Source: UBA7672 sp036733305
GTDB taxonomy: Bacteria; Pseudomonadota; Alphaproteobacteria; Caulobacterales; Hyphomonadaceae
Assembly: GCA_036733305.1 (NCBI GenBank)
Contig: DAINAT010000046.1
Span: forward strand, 1-24,818
Length of the DNA stretch: 24,818 nt
Reading direction: 5' to 3'
Shown here in pieces: positions 1 through 7,177 of the stretch (positions within the stretch are counted from its first letter, which is position 1; each line of letters begins with the position of its first letter). The translations under genes and the position numbers were made by a program. The notes under the pieces were generated by a model. That model made no database searches, had not been told where the DNA came from, and saw only the letters and a list, made by a program, of their open reading frames with translations.

Positions 1-437
1 TGCTTGCGCTTCTCGAGGGATTCCATGTCGGCGAGCATCAGCTCGGTCTCGACGACTTCGAAGTCGGCGAGCGGGTCGATCTTGTTGGAGACGTGGGTGA
101 TGTCGTCGTCTTCGAAGCAGCGCAGGACGTAGGCGACGGCGTCGCACTCGCGGATGTTCGAGAGGAACTGGTTGCCGAGGCCTTCGCCCTGGCTCGCGCC
201 CTTCACGAGGCCGGCGATGTCGACGAAGTTCATGCGCGTGGGGAGGATTTCCTTCGAGCCCGCGATTTTCGCCAGCACCTCAAGGCGCGGTTCGGGCATG
301 GCGACGTCGCCGACGTTGGGCTCGATCGTGCAGAAGGGGTAGTTCGCAGCCTGGGCCGCGGCGGTGCGGGTGAGGGCGTTGAAGAGGGTCGACTTGCCGA
401 CGTTCGGCAGACCCACGATGCCAGCTTTGAAGCCCAT
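1..437 (-). CDS. ychF: Ribosome-binding ATPase YchF (Obg family), 3' part cut by window edge
   Basis: About 145 N-terminal residues are visible; the gene runs off the left edge. YchF is a TRAFAC-class P-loop nucleotidase of the Obg group that binds ribosomes, prefers ATP, and is linked to translation fidelity and stress response. The protein opens MGFKAGIVGLPNVGKSTLFN, so the Walker A loop (GLPNVGKST) lies at residues 9-17. It is followed by the conserved YPFCTIEPNVG segment and a DIAGLVKGAS switch-II-like segment typical of the family. The ATG at 437 shares one base with the TGA of pth (TGATG), which fixes the start and implies translational coupling. The C-terminal TGS domain lies outside the window. 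Identification is certain at family level. Confidence 0.96.
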   Translation of the reverse strand, partial: MGFKAGIVGLPNVGKSTLFNALTRTAAAQAANYPFCTIEPNVGDVAMPEPRLEVLAKIAGSKEILPTRMNFVDIAGLVKGASQGEGLGNQFLSNIRECDAVAYVLRCFEDDDITHVSNKIDPLADFEVVETELMLADMESLEKRK

Positions 438-1069
438 CAGTTCGGTTCCTTGTTCTCTTCTTGCGGCTTGCGCGGGTCACTCTTCGGCGCGGGCGCAAGG
501 CGCATGACTTCGTTCTGGTACTTGTCGTCGTTGTTGGCCAGCAGCATGGGCAGCGCTTCTGCGCAGGCGTCGATCAGGGCGGTGAGCCAGGGCTGCTCGG
601 CCTTGGCGAAATCGGAGAGAACGTGGGCGTGGACCAGTTCCTTGACGCCCGGATGACCAACGCCCATGCGCGCGCGGCGAACGTCGGGGCTGGCTTGCGC
701 TATGATCGAGCGGATGCCGTTGTGGCCGGCGGCGCCGCCGCCTGTCTTCATGCGGAAGCGGCCGGGGGCGAGGTCGATCTCGTCGTAGAAGACGATGGTG
801 TTGGCCGGCGTGATCTTGTGGAAGCGCATGGCTTCGCCGACCGCGTGGCCGGAATTGTTCATGAAGGTGAGCGGCTTGAGGAGGAGGGCCTTGACCTTCA
901 CGCCGTCGGGCGTGGTGAGGGAGCCTTCGGCGATCTCACCCTGGAAGCGGGAACGCCAGGGGCCGAAACCGTGTTTCGACGCAAAGCGGTCCACGGCCAT
1001 GAAGCCGATGTTGTGACGGTTGCCGGCGTATTTCGCGCCGGGGTTTCCGAGACCTACGATGAGCAGCAT
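437..1069 (-). CDS. pth: Peptidyl-tRNA hydrolase
   Basis: Cytoplasmic enzyme that cleaves the ester bond of peptidyl-tRNAs dropped from ribosomes, recycling tRNA. The protein has 210 residues, slightly longer than the usual ~190 because of a charged, Pro/Lys/Glu-rich tail from about residue 190. Catalytic and substrate residues of the family are visible: N9 in GLGNPG, H19 in NRHNIGF, M70-N71 in TFMNNSG, D96 in FYDEIDL and N117 in GHNGIR. It lies between rplY upstream (77-bp gap containing a strong hairpin) and ychF downstream (one-base overlap), a common bacterial order joining ribosome function to peptidyl-tRNA recycling. The start at 1069 begins directly with the conserved MLLIVGLGNPG, so no upstream start is needed. 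Confidence 0.97.
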   Translation of the reverse strand: MLLIVGLGNPGAKYAGNRHNIGFMAVDRFASKHGFGPWRSRFQGEIAEGSLTTPDGVKVKALLLKPLTFMNNSGHAVGEAMRFHKITPANTIVFYDEIDLAPGRFRMKTGGGAAGHNGIRSIIAQASPDVRRARMGVGHPGVKELVHAHVLSDFAKAEQPWLTALIDACAEALPMLLANNDDKYQNEVMRLAPAPKSDPRKPQEENKEPN

Positions 1070-1118
1070 CAGAGCCGTCCCGCCACAATAAGCGCGGAGT
1101 AGGGAGGCGCCGGCGCAT

Positions 1119-1144
1119 CACGGGATGCGCCGGCATAACGTCCT
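1119..1144 (-). terminator. Intercistronic hairpin between rplY and pth
   Basis: A perfect 11-bp inverted repeat (GCCGGCGCATC at 1119-1129, GATGCGCCGGC at 1134-1144) with a 4-base loop lies just after the rplY stop codon. On the transcribed minus strand it is not followed by a T run, so it is not a classical intrinsic terminator. It could reduce read-through into pth-ychF, or protect the rplY message from 3' decay. The structure is seen directly; the role is inferred. Confidence 0.55.
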
Positions 1145-1146
1145 TA

Positions 1147-1851
1147 CTACTTCTTGGCCGGGGCCTTGGCGGCGGCCGGAGCGGCTTTCGCGCCAGCAGC
1201 CGGAGCGGCGGCTTTCGCGCCAGCGGCGGGAGCAGCAGCGGCAGCTTCGCCAGCCGGTTTGTCTTCGGCCACATCGTCCTTGGCTTTACGGCCGGCGATG
1301 GTGATGACGGTGAAGTCGCGGCCTTCGATGGTCGGGCGCACGCCTTCCGGCAGCTTGATGCCCGAGATTTTCAGCGCGTCGCCGATTTCCATGGCCGAGA
1401 CGTCGGCTTCCAGGTGCTCCGGGATCGCGTCGGCCGGAGCGTAGAGCCAGACTTCGTGACGGACGATGTTCATTGCGCCGCCGCGCTTGACGCCCGGGGA
1501 GACGCCCTGGCCGGTGACGTGAACCGGAACTGCGACGCGGATGATCTGGCCCGGATCGACGCGGTAGAGGTCGAGGTGGGTCGGCTCGTCGGTGACCGGG
1601 TGGAACTGGATGTCCTGGGCGAAGACGAGCTGGCGCTCGCCTTTGTGTTCCAGCGTCACCGTGTGCGAGATGAACTTGCCGGATTTGAGGGCCTGGATGA
1701 TGGTTTTCTTGTCGATCGAGATTGCGACCGGGGCTTTCTCGCCACCGTAGAGGACGGCCGGAACCCGGCCCTGACGGCGGGTTTCACGCGCGTTGCCGCG
1801 GCCCGTGCCTTCACGCACGTCGACATTGAGGACGATTTCAGGTTTAGCCAT
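1147..1851 (-). CDS. rplY: 50S ribosomal protein L25/general stress protein Ctc
   Basis: A 5S-rRNA-binding large-subunit protein of the long L25/TL5/CTC type, 234 residues. The N-terminal L25 beta-barrel covers about residues 1-95: it starts MAKPEIVLNVDVREGTGRG, has the conserved RVPAVLYGG, and ends near THLDLYRVD. A second TL5-like domain follows at about 96-190. From about residue 195 the protein becomes an Ala/Pro/Lys tail with repeated AAGAKAA units, encoded by imperfect DNA repeats around 1180-1225; such tails are frequent in alphaproteobacterial L25 and are probably disordered. A good promoter lies about 95 bp upstream. It is the first gene of the rplY-pth-ychF set. An AAAAATGGC context with GGAGAG just upstream supports the start. 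Confidence 0.96.
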   Translation of the reverse strand: MAKPEIVLNVDVREGTGRGNARETRRQGRVPAVLYGGEKAPVAISIDKKTIIQALKSGKFISHTVTLEHKGERQLVFAQDIQFHPVTDEPTHLDLYRVDPGQIIRVAVPVHVTGQGVSPGVKRGGAMNIVRHEVWLYAPADAIPEHLEADVSAMEIGDALKISGIKLPEGVRPTIEGRDFTVITIAGRKAKDDVAEDKPAGEAAAAAPAAGAKAAAPAAGAKAAPAAAKAPAKK

Positions 1852-1944
1852 TTTTGCTCTCCGTTTCGCCCTGACTGCCGCCGGTTCTGCCGGAGCGCCC
1901 TGACTACACAGGCGACGCCAATCGCCGCCTTTCGGGAAGGCGGG

Positions 1945-1973
1945 CTTATACGAGAGGCTCCCGGCCTAGGCAA
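1945..1973 (-). promoter_or_regulatory. Sigma70-like promoter and structured leader of rplY
   Basis: On the minus strand TTGCCT (1973-1968) and TATAAG (1950-1945) are separated by exactly 17 bases, a good housekeeping promoter. Transcription should start near 1938, giving a leader of about 85 bases. The leader begins with a 7-bp hairpin (CCGCCTT/AAGGCGG, 1925-1943). It also holds two direct copies of the 10-mer CGCCCTGACT (plus strand, 1867-1876 and 1896-1905). The hairpin and repeats might serve leader-based control or RNA stability; that is inference. The rest of the 264-base gap up to 2115 must hold the divergent promoter of the OmpA-like gene, but I see no convincing -35/-10 pair for it. 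Confidence 0.6.
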
Positions 1974-2115
1974 GCGCGGCATAGGCGCCTGTTTCCGGGC
2001 CGTTTTTGTCCGACTTTCGGCCCTCGCACATTAAACTCGCGCAGGATTCGCTCACAGGGCGACAGGCATCGGCGGGAGCGTGTTATCCGGTTAAGTATGG
2101 GTAAATACGGCCAGA

Positions 2116-3030
2116 ATGGCCTCAAACGGGGTGCGGATGACGGAGCTGGATGAATCCGGCGAGCGGGTGAGGGTTCACAGGCCATGGGTGCGCAAGCCCT
2201 GGGGCGCTGCTGGACGCCTGCCTTTCGTTCCGTTCGGGCTCGTTCCTTTGGTGGGGCTGGTGCTGGCGATGCTGATCGCGGTTGCGCCGTTCGCCGTCAG
2301 CGAAGTGCAGGCGCCGACCGCGGCGGCGGCCAAGCGGGCGATTGCGAGTGTTGGCGCGGACTGGGCGACGTACAGCGTTTCGGGGCAGTGGGTGGTGCTG
2401 GAGGGCAAGCCGCCTTCGCGCGAAGCCGCCAATGAAGTGCTCGACGCGGTCAGGAAGGCGAAGGCGCACACGCTGTTCGGCGACGCCGAGCCTGCGACCT
2501 GGGTTTATGACCGTTTCACCTGGACGGAAGATCCGCTGATGCCGTTGCCGGGCAACGCGCCGCACATCGGGACGAATGGCTCCGCGTCCGGTGGGGCGAA
2601 CGGCGCCGCGACCGGCGGGGCAGTTGGCGCTGCGCCTGTGCCGCCGACGGCCGCGCAGATGGCGTCGTGCGATGAGTCGATGGCGCGGCTGCTGAGTTCT
2701 TCGACGATCGAGTTCGACACGGCGAGCACGAGCCTTGGTACGTCGAGCGACAATTCGCTGACGGCGATTGCGCGTGCGGTGAACTATTGCCGCGGCGTGC
2801 TGCGGATCGAGGGGCATACCGACAATGTCGGGCTTGATGCCAACAACAGTGTTCTGAGCCGCAAGCGGGCGGAGGCTGTGCGATCAGCGCTGATCGCGCG
2901 TGGCGTGCCAGCCGAGCGGCTGGTGGCTGAAGGCTTTGGCGCCAGCAAACCGGTGGCGACCAACAACAATGAAGACGGGCGTGCACGTAACCGGCGGATC
3001 GAGATCCGCTCCGTGCGCCCGCCGACCTGA
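2116..3030 (+). CDS. Inner-membrane-anchored OmpA-family peptidoglycan-binding protein
   Basis: The protein has 304 residues. A basic N-terminus (to about residue 36) precedes one transmembrane helix (about 37-61), placing the rest in the periplasm. Residues 70-115 (KRAIASVGADW to VLDAVRKA) look like a BON-type module, but the match is weak. A Gly/Ala/Pro linker (about 150-180) leads to a C-terminal OmpA domain (about 184-298). It carries the peptidoglycan-binding signature: EGHTDNVG with Asp236, and RARNRRIEI with its conserved arginines. Cys185 and Cys225 could form a disulfide in the OmpA domain. There is no outer-membrane barrel, so this is a wall-tethering inner-membrane protein rather than a true OmpA. 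Starts at 2116 or 2137 are possible; GGGG upstream of the latter is the better ribosome site. It is probably co-transcribed with the gene 22 bases downstream. Confidence 0.85.
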   Translation: MASNGVRMTELDESGERVRVHRPWVRKPWGAAGRLPFVPFGLVPLVGLVLAMLIAVAPFAVSEVQAPTAAAAKRAIASVGADWATYSVSGQWVVLEGKPPSREAANEVLDAVRKAKAHTLFGDAEPATWVYDRFTWTEDPLMPLPGNAPHIGTNGSASGGANGAATGGAVGAAPVPPTAAQMASCDESMARLLSSSTIEFDTASTSLGTSSDNSLTAIARAVNYCRGVLRIEGHTDNVGLDANNSVLSRKRAEAVRSALIARGVPAERLVAEGFGASKPVATNNNEDGRARNRRIEIRSVRPPT

Positions 3031-3052
3031 ATTTCAAGTGTGAGACGCTGAC

Positions 3053-4663
3053 ATGTGGTTCCTGCTGCTCCAGATCTTCCTCCTCATGCTGCTGTCGGCG
3101 GCATGCGGCGCGGCGTTGGCATGGTGGTGGCTGAGCCGTCGCCATGAGGACCTTGCAGCGAGCCGCGAGCGGCTGGTGATGCAGGCGGCCACGCTCGACG
3201 GGCTGGCCACGCGCGAGGATCTCGCGAAGGAAGTCGCGACCGTGCAGAAGCTGCTGGCCGAGCAGAAGCCGGTGAACCTGCTGCCGATGGAAGAGCGGAT
3301 GGCGCGGGTTCAGTCGGCCGTGTCGGGTATTCGTGTGCCTGAGGTGAATCTGGCGCCTCTGAATGCGCGGCTGGAGCAGATGGAGCGGCGGCTGTCGACG
3401 ATCTCGATCGATCCGGTGATGCAGCGCGTGTCGGATGTCGTGACGCGCGTGAACGGTGTGAACGAGGCGGTGGGACGCATTCCGGCGACGGACCTGCGGC
3501 CGATCGATGATCGTCTGGCGCGGCTAGAGGCTGCGCTGCGCGATCTCAAACTGCCGAATGTGGACCTGGGGCCGGTGCACACTGGGATTGCGGCGCTCGG
3601 CTTGTCCGTGAAAACGCTGGAGCCGATGAATGGCCGCATCTCGGCGATGGAAAACAAGTTTGCCGAGCTGGGCGGGCGGCTGGAAGCTGCACGGCGGACC
3701 GACATCGAGGCGATTACATCGCGGATCGCCACGATCTCGAATACGCTGGGCGCGTTGCGCGTGCCGGATCTCGGGCCGTTGCAGGCGCGGCTTTCGGAAA
3801 TCCAGGTGGCGGTTGCCAACATTCCGCGTCCCGACCTGTCGGCGGTGAATGCGCGCATCGCGGAAGTGCAGGCGGGGATTGCGAACATTCCCAAGCCTGA
3901 ACGCGTGGACCTGGGCAAGGTGCAGAAATCGCTGACCGACCTTGAAACGTTCGTGGTGGCTCTGGACAAGCCGGGGCCGGACTTCGGGCCGCTGCATAGC
4001 CGGTTTGCGGCGCTGGAATCTGCGCTGATGGCGGTGCAGAGCGAAGTGCGCGACGGCAAGGCGTTGGCGCCGATCGACCTGCGCATTGCCGGACTGGAAG
4101 AAGCGCTGGTGGGTCTGCCGGGACCCGATCTGGAGCCTGTGCTGGGCGCTGTGCGTTCGATCGACAGCAGGCGCGATCTTGTTGCCGTCGAGAACCGGCT
4201 GACGGCGATCGAGTATGGTCTGGCGGCTGTGCACCACATGCTGCGCTCACGCGCGGATGGCGGGGAGGAGCGCGCTGCGCCGAACCTGCAGGTGGTGCGG
4301 GAAATGCCTGTGCCGGTCGTGCCGACACGTCCATCGCGCGAGAGCGATCCGATCAATTCGGCGCGCAAGGCGGATGACCGCGCGAACCTTCTGGCGCAAC
4401 CCGCCTTCGGCAATCCGGATGATCTGGAGCTGATCGATGGCGTGGGGCCGATCCTCGCTTCGCTGCTCAACGATGTCGGCGTCTATTACTTCTGGCAGGT
4501 GGCCGAGTGGACGGGCGACGAGATCGACTGGGTCGAGAGCAAGCTGAAGCATTTCCGCGGACGCATCCGGCGCGATGACTGGGTCGGTCATGCGCGGGAG
4601 CTGGCGGCTGTGCCGAGTGCTGCGAAGCGTCCGCCGGCGCAGGGGTTGCGCGGCACGTTCTAG
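3053..4663 (+). CDS. Membrane-anchored 22-residue-repeat protein with C-terminal helix-hairpin-helix domain
   Basis: The protein has 536 residues. An N-terminal transmembrane helix (about 3-27, ending AAWWWLSRR-like) is followed by charged residues, so the bulk is probably cytoplasmic (N-terminus out). Residues 75-397 consist of about 14 imperfect repeats of some 22 residues with the pattern D-L-x-P-h-x-x-R-h-x-x-h-E-x-x-h (h is hydrophobic), for example DLGPLQARLSEIQVAV and DLRPIDDRLARLEAAL. These should form a long rod or coiled coil. A Pro/Ser-rich linker (about 408-450) leads to a helix-hairpin-helix-like domain (about 457-518) starting DDLELIDGVGP. This resembles the HhH domain found at the C-terminus of some NuoE proteins and of 'flap endonuclease-like' envelope proteins. 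Such domains usually bind nucleic acid but need not here. Function unknown; the OmpA-like neighbour suggests an envelope role. Confidence 0.75.
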   Translation: MWFLLLQIFLLMLLSAACGAALAWWWLSRRHEDLAASRERLVMQAATLDGLATREDLAKEVATVQKLLAEQKPVNLLPMEERMARVQSAVSGIRVPEVNLAPLNARLEQMERRLSTISIDPVMQRVSDVVTRVNGVNEAVGRIPATDLRPIDDRLARLEAALRDLKLPNVDLGPVHTGIAALGLSVKTLEPMNGRISAMENKFAELGGRLEAARRTDIEAITSRIATISNTLGALRVPDLGPLQARLSEIQVAVANIPRPDLSAVNARIAEVQAGIANIPKPERVDLGKVQKSLTDLETFVVALDKPGPDFGPLHSRFAALESALMAVQSEVRDGKALAPIDLRIAGLEEALVGLPGPDLEPVLGAVRSIDSRRDLVAVENRLTAIEYGLAAVHHMLRSRADGGEERAAPNLQVVREMPVPVVPTRPSRESDPINSARKADDRANLLAQPAFGNPDDLELIDGVGPILASLLNDVGVYYFWQVAEWTGDEIDWVESKLKHFRGRIRRDDWVGHARELAAVPSAAKRPPAQGLRGTF

Positions 4664-4690
4664 GGCGTGAGGGCTGTGGGCGTTGGCTTG

Positions 4691-4739
4691 GGTGCGTGTT
4701 GATGCGCCGTGCTCCGTCTCTGGTGCATCAAGATGCACC
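4691..4739 (+). terminator. Two tandem related hairpins after the repeat-protein gene
   Basis: Two similar 18-mers occur 31 bases apart: GGTGCGTGTTGATGCGCC (4691-4708) and GGTGCATCAAGATGCACC (4722-4739). The second is a perfect 8-bp stem with an AA centre; the first can also fold if G-U pairs are allowed. Position after the stop at 4663 suggests 3'-end formation or an RNA-stability element, but there is no T run. The remainder of the 4664-4868 gap shows no gene or RNA I can recognise. Confidence 0.35.
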
Positions 4740-4868
4740 CTACTTCATGTGTGTTGCTCCGGTTCGTCATGCCGCTTTCGCGGTCATGGCGGCGGAGAGA
4801 CGCGTTCAATCCGCGATAGCCGCCGATTTTGCTGAAGGCGGGCCCCAACGGGCGCGTAAGCCGCGCGT

Positions 4869-4924
4869 GCTACATTTGTAGCGAAATCTGTTGACGGGCG
4901 TAGCGAGTACGCTACAAATGTAGC
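4869..4924 (+). promoter_or_regulatory. blaI promoter with two mirror-image BlaI-type operators
   Basis: GCTACATTTGTAGC (4869-4882) and GCTACAAATGTAGC (4911-4924) are exact reverse complements of each other, and each is a near-perfect dyad of the TACAnnTGTA type known for BlaI/MecI/CopY repressors. Their centres are 42 bp apart, four helical turns, placing them on the same DNA face. A -35-like TTGACG (4891-4896) lies between them, and the downstream operator covers the -10-like TACAAA (4913-4918, 16-base spacer). Binding should therefore block the promoter of the adjacent blaI-like gene directly, giving autoregulation. The dyads are seen; BlaI as their ligand follows from family knowledge and position. 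Confidence 0.85.
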
Positions 4925-4951
4925 GCAACTTAAAAAACGGACAGGAACGCC

Positions 4952-5341
4952 ATGTCTGCAACCGCCAACAAGACCGAGCTGGCTGTGCTCAAACAGCTCT
5001 GGCCCGAGATGCGTAAAAGCGCGCGGGAAATCCATGACGCGGTGACCGAAGAGACGGGATGGAGCTATTCCACAACCCGCACAGTGGTCACGCGCATGGA
5101 AGAGAAGGGACTTCTGACGCGGTCGGAGGTGCACGGTGTTGCCGTGTATGCGCCGGCCTTGTCGCGGGTGGCGGTGCTGGGCGCGATGGCGCGGGAGCTG
5201 ACGCGGCAGGTGTTCGACATCAAGGGGGCGCTGCCTGCCTCGATGTTTGCCGACAGCCCGCACATCACCAAGGCCGAGCTGGAAGAGCTCGACGAAATTC
5301 TCAATGCTGACGACAATCATAACAAGAAGGACGCTGACTAA
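4952..5341 (+). CDS. BlaI/MecI/CopY-family transcriptional repressor
   Basis: A protein of 129 residues, the normal length. A winged helix covers about residues 6-70: ELAVLKQLWP starts helix 1, and GWSYSTTRTVVTRMEEKGLL holds the recognition helix and the start of the wing. The C-terminal helices (about 75-120) are the dimerisation part. Family members bind TACAnnTGTA dyads as dimers and are inactivated, often by proteolysis, when the partner M56 membrane protease senses a signal. Two such dyads sit just upstream, so autorepression is very likely. The stop overlaps the start of the M56 gene by one base (TAATG), marking a two-gene sensor operon. No beta-lactamase gene is in the window, so the controlled targets are unknown. 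Confidence 0.93.
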   Translation: MSATANKTELAVLKQLWPEMRKSAREIHDAVTEETGWSYSTTRTVVTRMEEKGLLTRSEVHGVAVYAPALSRVAVLGAMARELTRQVFDIKGALPASMFADSPHITKAELEELDEILNADDNHNKKDAD

Positions 5342-7167
5342 TGACGATCCTCACCTGGCTTGCGGTTTATTCTCTGGTTTGGGGCGGACTGATCTGGGCG
5401 GCCGGGCGGCTGCTGCAGGGGTCTGCCGATGTTTCGGGGCGCGCGCGGCAGTGGATCTGGCGCGGGGCGACTGTGTTGCTGGCGGCGCCGTGGGTTGCGG
5501 CGCCGGTGGTGGCGGCTGCTGGATGGGGGCTGGCGCCGAGTGAGAGCGTAGGCCCGGCTGCGGGCGCGACGCTGGCTACGCTGGCTACGCTGGCGGTGGA
5601 CAAGTTTACCGGCGAGCAGCTGCTGGATTTCACGGGCGCTCCGGCGCCGGCGACGATTGATCTCGATCTGACGCAGATCGTGCTGCTGGTTCTGGCGGCT
5701 GGATGGATCGTGCGGTTCGTGCTGGCGCAGTATGCGGGCAAGTCGCTGATGGGTGTGGTGGCGAACTTCCGTGCCGCCGAGCCGGGTCGGGCAACGGCTG
5801 CGCTTAAGGCGTGGAGCCAGAAGCTCGGCATGAAGCGCGTACCGCGTCTGCGGATTGTGAACGCGAAGGTGTCGCCGTTCTCGTTCGGCGTGCTGCGTTC
5901 GACGATCTGCCTGCCGGAAGGGCTGGAAGATGAGCTGAGCCGTGAGGCGCTGGATCTGGTGGTGGGGCATGAGTGTCTGCACGTGGCGCGTGGCGATGGC
6001 TGGCGGCGTCCGCTGGAGCGGATCACGGCTGATGTCATGTGGTTCAACCCCGCTGCGTGGCTGATCCGCCGTGAGCTGGATGTGGCGCGTGAGCTGGCTT
6101 GCGACGAGGGCATGGTGGAACTGTCGTCGGCGCGGACGGCTTATGCACGGACGCTGCGCGATGTGGCCGGGTTCTCGGCGGGGCTTTCGCATGCGGCGCC
6201 TGCGGCTTCCATGTCTCTCGCCGGTGGGCGTAGCCTGATGCTGCGGGTCAAGCGGACGCTTGGGTCTGCGAAGCGCAAGCCGGCGCGTGCGGCGATTGTT
6301 GCTGCTGTGCTGGCGGGTGTGATTGGTGCGCCGATGGCTGTGGCGCAGGTGATCATGGTGATCCCCGCGCCGCCGGCTCCGCCCGCGGCGCCTGCTGCTC
6401 CGGCTGCGCCTGAAGTGACGGCTGCGGCGTCGATTGACGCGGATGGTTCGGTGCGCACGACATTTGCCGGCAAGATCACGATGATCACCGGCGGCGCGCA
6501 GAGCGGCTTCAACGTGCGGCTGGAAGGCAAGGGCGATGAAGGCACGCCCTGCGTCGCGGACATGGTCGGTCTGGTGAGCATCAATGTCGCCAAGGGCGAT
6601 CAGGTGCCTGAGAACGGGTTGATCGGGAAGCGTGAGGCGGGTCGCAACCTGCGTGTGTCGGTGACGTGCACGGATGAAGGCGTGGAGCATTCGTCGCTGG
6701 CTATCCCGCCTGCGCCTGCGGCTCCTGCCCAGTTCGCGCAGCTTGCGACGCCATCGGCGAAGCCACGCGTCAACGTCAATCCCAGCGTGAATGCCAATCC
6801 GAGCGTGAACGCCAATACGAACGTGCATCTGAAGCCGGTTCCGGCGCCTGCGGCGTTGGCATCGCCTGCGCCGCCCGCTCCCATGGCGCCGATGGCGCCT
6901 CAGGCCACGCCGCTTGTACCGGCTCCGCCGGCCCCGCCAGCTCCGATGGCGCCTGTGTCGTCGCTGATCCCGCCGCCGCCTGCGCCGATAGCTCCGATGG
7001 CGCCGATTTCGGGTTCGCTGTCGCCGGTTGCGCCTGTGGCGCCAGTGGCTCCGGCTGCGCCTGCATCGTGGGCGTCACCGGATGCAGCAGCGGATGCGGC
7101 CACGCCGGTTGTGGTCGTGAATGCGGTTCAGCCTGCGACGATGTCGGTGGTGGTGACGGCCAGCTAA
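5341..7167 (+). CDS. M56 (BlaR1-like) membrane metalloprotease with M23-like sensor segment
   Basis: The protein has 608 residues. Transmembrane helices are at about 3-25, 42-62, 110-131 and 313-336. The zinc protease domain has HECLH at 210-214 and the downstream acidic ligand region ELACDE at 251-256, as in BlaR1/MecR1. After helix 4 the chain should be periplasmic. No penicillin-binding-type sensor is present (no SxxK serine domain seen). Instead, residues about 370-445 (starting GKITMITGG, with INVAKGDQVPENGLIG) resemble the fold signature of M23/LytM peptidases but lack the HxH and other zinc ligands. Residues from about 445 are Pro/Ala-rich, with NPSVNAN repeats. It is translationally coupled to the BlaI-like repressor, its probable proteolysis target. 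The M23 reading is inference; the M56 call is firm. Confidence 0.88.
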   Translation: MTILTWLAVYSLVWGGLIWAAGRLLQGSADVSGRARQWIWRGATVLLAAPWVAAPVVAAAGWGLAPSESVGPAAGATLATLATLAVDKFTGEQLLDFTGAPAPATIDLDLTQIVLLVLAAGWIVRFVLAQYAGKSLMGVVANFRAAEPGRATAALKAWSQKLGMKRVPRLRIVNAKVSPFSFGVLRSTICLPEGLEDELSREALDLVVGHECLHVARGDGWRRPLERITADVMWFNPAAWLIRRELDVARELACDEGMVELSSARTAYARTLRDVAGFSAGLSHAAPAASMSLAGGRSLMLRVKRTLGSAKRKPARAAIVAAVLAGVIGAPMAVAQVIMVIPAPPAPPAAPAAPAAPEVTAAASIDADGSVRTTFAGKITMITGGAQSGFNVRLEGKGDEGTPCVADMVGLVSINVAKGDQVPENGLIGKREAGRNLRVSVTCTDEGVEHSSLAIPPAPAAPAQFAQLATPSAKPRVNVNPSVNANPSVNANTNVHLKPVPAPAALASPAPPAPMAPMAPQATPLVPAPPAPPAPMAPVSSLIPPPPAPIAPMAPISGSLSPVAPVAPVAPAAPASWASPDAAADAATPVVVVNAVQPATMSVVVTAS

Positions 7168-7177
7168 GTCTGCGGCC

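Noticed and set aside
2091..2105. TTAA-N7-TAAA upstream of the OmpA-like gene as a CtrA site
   Set aside because: One mismatch to TTAA-N7-TTAA and very close to the start codon; a chance match is too likely to list it as a site.
4664..4868. tRNA or small RNA gene in the larger intergenic gaps
   Set aside because: No cloverleaf, TTCRA-type arm or other known RNA signature seen by eye in this or the other gaps.
5338..6828. Very long antisense open frame opposite the M56 gene, and similar ones opposite the repeat protein (3310-4470) and ilvE (17144-18121)
   Set aside because: Arg/His/Ser-rich translations with no family resemblance, fully overlapping well-identified genes; expected by-products of high G/C codon use.
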